From NCBI GenBank assembly GCA_016793095.1, contig JAEUJQ010000056.1:1-64000 (forward strand): a DNA stretch of 64,000 nucleotides, in the 5' to 3' direction. Made by a program: the position numbers and the translations under genes. Below the pieces are notes generated by a model. The model ran no database searches, was not told the origin of the DNA, and saw only the letters and a program-made list of their open reading frames with translations. How positions within the stretch are numbered: position 1 is the stretch's first letter; each line of letters opens with the position of its first letter. Shown in pieces: positions 59,924 to 64,000 of the stretch. This stretch comes from Myxococcaceae bacterium. Lineage in GTDB: Bacteria; Myxococcota; Myxococcia; Myxococcales; Myxococcaceae.

Positions 59924-62535
59924 GGCTGCACCGTCACGTCCCGCACCACCCGCCGCGCCGAGCAGTCGTAGACGACGACGTGCCCGTTGTCGCACGCGAT
60001 GACGAGGTGGTTCTTCTGGAGCCGGGTGTGCGCACGGGTTGCCTGCCCAAAACCGAGGCTCGCCTCCAGGGGCCGCACCAGCACGTCCACCTGGTCGGGG
60101 GCCTCGCTGCGCCACTGCACGGGGACGGCGAGGGTGGCCGCGTGGCACGACGGCGTTCCAGCGAGGCGGCCGGGCAGCGGCTGCGAGACGAGCGGCTGGT
60201 TCGCGGACCGTCCCGGAGTCCAGGCGCGAAGCTCACGTCCCGCCCCGCGGCCCAGGAGCACGAAGCCTCCGTCGGCATCGACCGCCATGGCCTCGATGGC
60301 GTCGGGCTGGTGCAGGTCGCCGAGCAGCTCGTCGTCGAAGGCCGGGAGCCGCCACGTTCGTCGCGCGATGACGAGCCCGCTGGTGAGGGCGCTCACCCGG
60401 CCCGCGCTCGCCGCGATGGCCTTCACCGCGATCGCCGAGCCACCCGTCGAGAGCTCCCACAGGGGCGCCGGCCTGGCGCCGAGCACATCGAGCCCGAGCA
60501 CCCGGTGGCCTGAGGCGATGAACCAGACGCCGCCGTTGAACTCGCCGCTGGCGCAGCTCAGCTGCACGTCGGCCCACCGCTCGGCTTGCCGCGGCGCGAG
60601 CGTGACGCGGGAGACGACGGTCACGTCTTCCCGGGGCGCGAGCGCCAGCACGACCGGCCCCTCGTCGCTCGCCACCAGCGCGCGCGCAGGCACCTCGGCG
60701 CGCCACGTCACCCGGCCGTCATGGCTCACCAGCGCGACGCCGCTCTCGCCCAGCGCCACCAGCAGCGCGCCCGACGGGAGCAGCACCGCGTCGAAGGGCG
60801 TCAGCGCCGTCGCGTCGCGTTCGAAGCGCTGCGCCGCGCCCTCGAGCCTGCGCACGCCAGGCGCGTAGGAGGGCACGTCGGCCCGAAGCGGCCCCTCGTC
60901 GAAGGCCAGCAGCCGACCCATGACCCCCGGACGTGCCACGCCCCAGGCGGCCTCGTCGCGGACGAGCGCGCGAATGGCGGCGCGGATCAGCGGCCGGCGG
61001 AGCTCGAGGCTCGGCACGTCGTTCGAGCCCACGAGGGCCTCTGCCAACGACGCGCGCTCCGCGGCCAGGGCGTCCGAGGCGTCCGAGAGGAGCGCGTGGG
61101 CCTGCTCCACGCAGGCGCCGGCCGTGACCGGTTCGAGCTCGAGGCGGCGCACGAGGAGCGCTGGCCGCTGCGGCCCACCGGCCTCGATGCCGAGGTCGAC
61201 CCACTTGAGCATGAGGGGCCGGGCCTCCTTCATCGGCGCGACCGCCTGCACCGCGCCGCCGAAGTCACCCGACGAGGCGAGCCACTCGCCCCACTGCAGC
61301 CGCAGCACCCTCGCTTCGGCGAGGTGGCCCTGCTCGAGCCGGGCGACCGCTGCCGCGAAGACCCGGTGCCGACGCGCGAAGGCGGTGGCGCGGGGCAGCT
61401 GCTTCGCCAGGACCCACAACCGGACGATCAGCTCCGGCGCGAGCTTCCTCCCCTCGGCGAGGCGCGCCGCCTTCTCGAACTGCCCGTGTCGCTCGAAGAG
61501 GTCCACCGCCTCCTGAGGCGCGTCGAGGAGGTCGGCGAGAACGAAGGCAGCCTCGTCGATGCGCCCTGCCGCCTCGAGCTTCTCCGCCGCGGCGCGGTAG
61601 CGGGCCTTCAGCGCCTCGTAGACGTCGGCTCGCATCACCGACGCTGGCGCGCCGTCGTCGCCCCGGCCACCGAAGTTGATCTCGATGCCAGGGCGCGGCG
61701 CGAGCGGCCTCCGCGACTGCGGCGCCCCAGGCTCGGCCTGCTTCCGGCTCAACGGTACCGCGTGCTTCAGCGCGTCGTCGAGGGCCTCCCGCTCGAACAT
61801 GCGCAGGAGCCGATCGACGTAGGTCCGGTTCAGCTCGTCCAGCCAGCGCCCCACCGGCGTGCGATCGAGCTGGCGGTTCGCCCATGCCTCGAGGCGGGCG
61901 AGCCGGCCGGGCTGCGCAGGCGGCTGAGCCTCGGCAGCAGGCGGGGCCCGTCGCGCGCGCCACCACCGCAGCACGCCGGCGAACGCCCGACGCCAGAGCG
62001 GCTGCCCAGCGGGCGTGCCGGGGGGCTGCAGCGCCTCGGCCAGCGCGCGAGAGGCCTCGGGCGGGAGGGTCTGCGGATCCGGCCGGAGCTCGAGCGGACG
62101 AACCGCGACGAAGCTCGGCGCCGGCGCAGGAGGAGGTGCGGGCCGCGGCACCTCGACGACGAGCGCCTCGGGCACCTCGAGCCACGCCGAGGGGTCGAGC
62201 TCGTGCGCGGGCTCAGCCACGACGACGAGCTGCCCGCCGCGCGCGACCACCACGCTCCCCCGCGGGGGATGGAGCGCCTCGAGCGCGCGGGGGCTCGCGG
62301 GAGCGCCGACCAGCACGCCCTGCCAGTCGATCAACGCCTCGCCACGCATCGCCTCGCAGTCGAGCTCCAGCGCCGCCGGCAGCCGCACCACCAGGCCTTC
62401 GCGACACAGGCTCACGCGGGCGCCGGGACGCCACCAGGCCAGCACCTGCTCGCGGCCCCTGGCGGTGTCTGGCAACAGGACGCCCGAGACGAGGCGGCGC
62501 CCTTCGAAGACCAGCCGCCGGCGCGCGACGCTCAT
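59920..62535 (-). CDS. bpX6-like beta-propeller protein, MoxR-vWA ternary system
   Basis: 871 residues. The N-terminal about 100 residues (RRRLVFEGRRLVSGVLLPD, DWQGVLVGAPASPRALEAL) match my recollection of the bpX6 domain. A Pro-rich linker, a helical segment (about 250-360) and then a WD/beta-propeller-like C-terminal half follow (VALVSHDGRVTWRAEVPARA, SGHRVLGLDVLGARPAPLW, IACDNGHVVVYDCSARRVVR). Family knowledge: such proteins belong to MoxR-vWA-beta-propeller ternary systems proposed to act in conflict or signalling. The MoxR ATPase and vWA partners are not within the window; they could lie past base 64000. ATGA overlaps link it to both neighbours. Confidence 0.6.
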   Translation of the reverse strand: MSVARRRLVFEGRRLVSGVLLPDTARGREQVLAWWRPGARVSLCREGLVVRLPAALELDCEAMRGEALIDWQGVLVGAPASPRALEALHPPRGSVVVARGGQLVVVAEPAHELDPSAWLEVPEALVVEVPRPAPPPAPAPSFVAVRPLELRPDPQTLPPEASRALAEALQPPGTPAGQPLWRRAFAGVLRWWRARRAPPAAEAQPPAQPGRLARLEAWANRQLDRTPVGRWLDELNRTYVDRLLRMFEREALDDALKHAVPLSRKQAEPGAPQSRRPLAPRPGIEINFGGRGDDGAPASVMRADVYEALKARYRAAAEKLEAAGRIDEAAFVLADLLDAPQEAVDLFERHGQFEKAARLAEGRKLAPELIVRLWVLAKQLPRATAFARRHRVFAAAVARLEQGHLAEARVLRLQWGEWLASSGDFGGAVQAVAPMKEARPLMLKWVDLGIEAGGPQRPALLVRRLELEPVTAGACVEQAHALLSDASDALAAERASLAEALVGSNDVPSLELRRPLIRAAIRALVRDEAAWGVARPGVMGRLLAFDEGPLRADVPSYAPGVRRLEGAAQRFERDATALTPFDAVLLPSGALLVALGESGVALVSHDGRVTWRAEVPARALVASDEGPVVLALAPREDVTVVSRVTLAPRQAERWADVQLSCASGEFNGGVWFIASGHRVLGLDVLGARPAPLWELSTGGSAIAVKAIAASAGRVSALTSGLVIARRTWRLPAFDDELLGDLHQPDAIEAMAVDADGGFVLLGRGAGRELRAWTPGRSANQPLVSQPLPGRLAGTPSCHAATLAVPVQWRSEAPDQVDVLVRPLEASLGFGQATRAHTRLQKNHLVIACDNGHVVVYDCSARRVVRDVTVQP

Positions 62536-64000
62536 CGGCGGTACTCCGTGAAGTGCATCAACCGCCGGCCGTTTCCGTCCGGCAGCCCGATGAGGAGCTT
62601 CTTCGTGTTGGCCGCGTCGAAGACCCCGATGCCGCCGTTCGCGTCGAGCCAGGCGACGCGTGGAAACTCGAAGTCGGGCGTGACCTCGATGATGGGGCTG
62701 TCGCTCTCGACGATCTGCTGCAGCCCCTGCGCGCTCACGTGCTGCAGACGCTTCCTGTCCGCGGTCAGCACCAGGAGCCCTGCGACCCACTCCGCTGGCC
62801 CGGTGACGCCCACCACCGTTGTTCCGGTCGGCACGTCGAGGCCGATGCTCGGCCGCGTGGCGTCGATCAGCGTCCACCGAGGGCTCGTCGCCAGCTCGCC
62901 GAGCCCGAGCAGCGGCAGCGGGTACCGCATGCCACCCGCGAAGTGGGCGCGCGTCGTCCCCAGCCCCTCGAGCAGGGTGGTGGTCTCGGTGCCGTTGGAG
63001 AAGGTCGTCCGCACCGCGCGGCGCAGCTCCTCGTCGATGGTGAGCAGCAGCATCCGCTCGCTCCGCTGGGTGTGCGCGAGCACGCGGTAGGGCGACTGCC
63101 TGACGAGCCCGTCCATGAGCATGTACGCGCGCTCGTTCACCACGAGCACGAGCCGCCGCTTCCCGGCGAACGTGAGGGTGGCGAGGTCGCTGAGCGCGTC
63201 GTCGGGCAGGGGCGCCGTGCTCAGCGCCTCGGGGACCTCGAAGGTGGCCGGGTCGCCCTTTCGTTCGCCGCGCTTGGTGAGCGGCCACGCGACGAAGCGC
63301 AGCACCCGGCCGCTCGAGTCGAAGCGGGCGGTGACCGCGACGAGCCCCTTGTGCCAGCCGGCGGCGATGACGCGCTCGAGCGGCGGGGGCTGGAAGACGA
63401 TGCGCTTCGAGGTGCCGGAGGTGCCGTAGGGCAACACCAGGGAGATGAGCTCGCCGTCGGCGCCGCGGGTGAAGAGCCGGTTGCCGCTCGCGCTGAAGAC
63501 GAGGCCGCGCGTGGGGCTCGACGTCACCGGCTTCGGCTTCGGCCGCTCGACGGTGAACGGCGCGCGCAGCAGCGAGGTGCACACCGCCGCTGAGGGAAGC
63601 TCGAGCCGCACCGTCTGACGGACGCGCCCGGCGCGACGCACGGTCGCCTCGAGTCGCCGCGCCCCCGGCGTCATCACCTCGTCGAGCTCGACCTGCTGGA
63701 CCCGCGAGGACGTCGCGGACGTGACGAGCCCGGGGCTGCCCACCACCCAGACGTCGTCCGCCTCGTCGCCGATGGAGACGAGCCACCCATCGAGATCCGC
63801 CGAGCTCGCCGGTCGGGTCGTCCGGGAGCGCAGCAACGTCTCGGCCTCGGTCTTGCTGAAGCCCTCCCTCAGGTTCACCGGGGGCGTCTGGAGCACGCCC
63901 CAGCGCAGCCTCGCGTGCGCCGCCTCGCACCGGGACGCGAAGACGATGAAGGCCGCCAGGTGCGCGATGCGGGGCGCCCCGAGCTGAGCGGGGCCCGAGT
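62532..64000 (-). CDS. Beta-propeller protein of the same cluster, start beyond window
   Basis: The frame stays open to base 64000, so the start may be outside. GTG 63896 (VLQTPPVNLREG) is the first start in view and would give 454 residues, but the residues before it (IAHLAAFIVFASRCEAAHA) look like a signal peptide with a cut after AHA, arguing that the true start lies just past the edge. The body is a beta-propeller-like series of strands (GWLVSIGDEADDVWVVGS, RGLVFSASGNRLFTRGADG, RRLVLVVNERAYMLMDGLVR, VAWLDANGGIGVFDAANTKK). It ends by overlapping the bpX6-like gene. Function inferred from neighbours only. Confidence 0.6.
   Translation of the reverse strand, partial: SGPAQLGAPRIAHLAAFIVFASRCEAAHARLRWGVLQTPPVNLREGFSKTEAETLLRSRTTRPASSADLDGWLVSIGDEADDVWVVGSPGLVTSATSSRVQQVELDEVMTPGARRLEATVRRAGRVRQTVRLELPSAAVCTSLLRAPFTVERPKPKPVTSSPTRGLVFSASGNRLFTRGADGELISLVLPYGTSGTSKRIVFQPPPLERVIAAGWHKGLVAVTARFDSSGRVLRFVAWPLTKRGERKGDPATFEVPEALSTAPLPDDALSDLATLTFAGKRRLVLVVNERAYMLMDGLVRQSPYRVLAHTQRSERMLLLTIDEELRRAVRTTFSNGTETTTLLEGLGTTRAHFAGGMRYPLPLLGLGELATSPRWTLIDATRPSIGLDVPTGTTVVGVTGPAEWVAGLLVLTADRKRLQHVSAQGLQQIVESDSPIIEVTPDFEFPRVAWLDANGGIGVFDAANTKKLLIGLPDGNGRRLMHFTEYRR

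Overview
The window looks like chromosomal DNA of a myxobacterium (phylum Myxococcota). It is very GC-rich and densely packed, with long runs of same-strand genes overlapping by 4 bases (ATGA or GTGA). Its gene content is typical of that group: many lipoproteins and outer-membrane barrels, PEGA, TPR, NHL and FG-GAP proteins, a Ser/Thr kinase, a MopE-type cysteine-rich lipoprotein, a TIGR04551-like barrel, a C-terminal sorting tail resembling MYXO-CTERM, and ECF sigma signalling. Genus-level placement is not possible from what I can see.

Layout. 1-7143: a truncated lipoprotein, an AlkA-type DNA glycosylase, then a five-gene plus-strand signalling operon (two stand-alone receivers, a FecR-like protein, a repeat protein with a C-terminal barrel, and a hybrid-free histidine kinase). 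7144-12668: a minus-strand operon of Ser/Thr kinase, TPR/PEGA protein and 12-repeat NHL lipoprotein; the zinc ribbon expected at the kinase N-terminus is out of frame. 12669-13171: no intact gene, only plus-strand protein-like fragments in shifting frames. 13172-17753: an ABC ATPase, permease, GldG-like and DUF4340-like operon. 17808-25861: small or unknown genes, an EamA transporter, a 58-residue six-cysteine peptide, a 1783-residue FG-GAP lipoprotein and a PqqD-type RiPP-recognition protein, all on one strand. 26000-36261: heme o synthase, a membrane TPR protein, tRNA-Ala(CGC) with a clear promoter, a zinc-ribbon protein, and a run of 5'-nucleotidase, phytase-like, MopE-like and PEGA proteins.

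36264-43368: pseudouridine synthase, an envelope protein, a metallophosphoesterase lipoprotein, an old-yellow-enzyme reductase, an SDR and purF. 43476-46874: ECF sigma factor, zinc anti-sigma factor with DUF4384-like domain, and a secreted caspase-like protease fused to an outer-membrane barrel, all translationally coupled. 46838-58822: mostly housekeeping (TIGR04551-like barrel, methylmalonyl-CoA epimerase, mutM, maeB, queG, cobalamin adenosyltransferase, folA, thyA) with several small unknowns and a second EamA transporter. 58859-64000: three coupled genes that resemble the beta-propeller/bpX arm of MoxR-vWA-beta-propeller ternary systems, running off the window edge.

The strongest candidates for an undescribed system are the sigma/anti-sigma/caspase-barrel operon, the PqqD/giant lipoprotein/six-cysteine peptide operon, and the bpX-like cluster at the right edge. 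All functional assignments are from reading the sequence and family knowledge; no database search was run.
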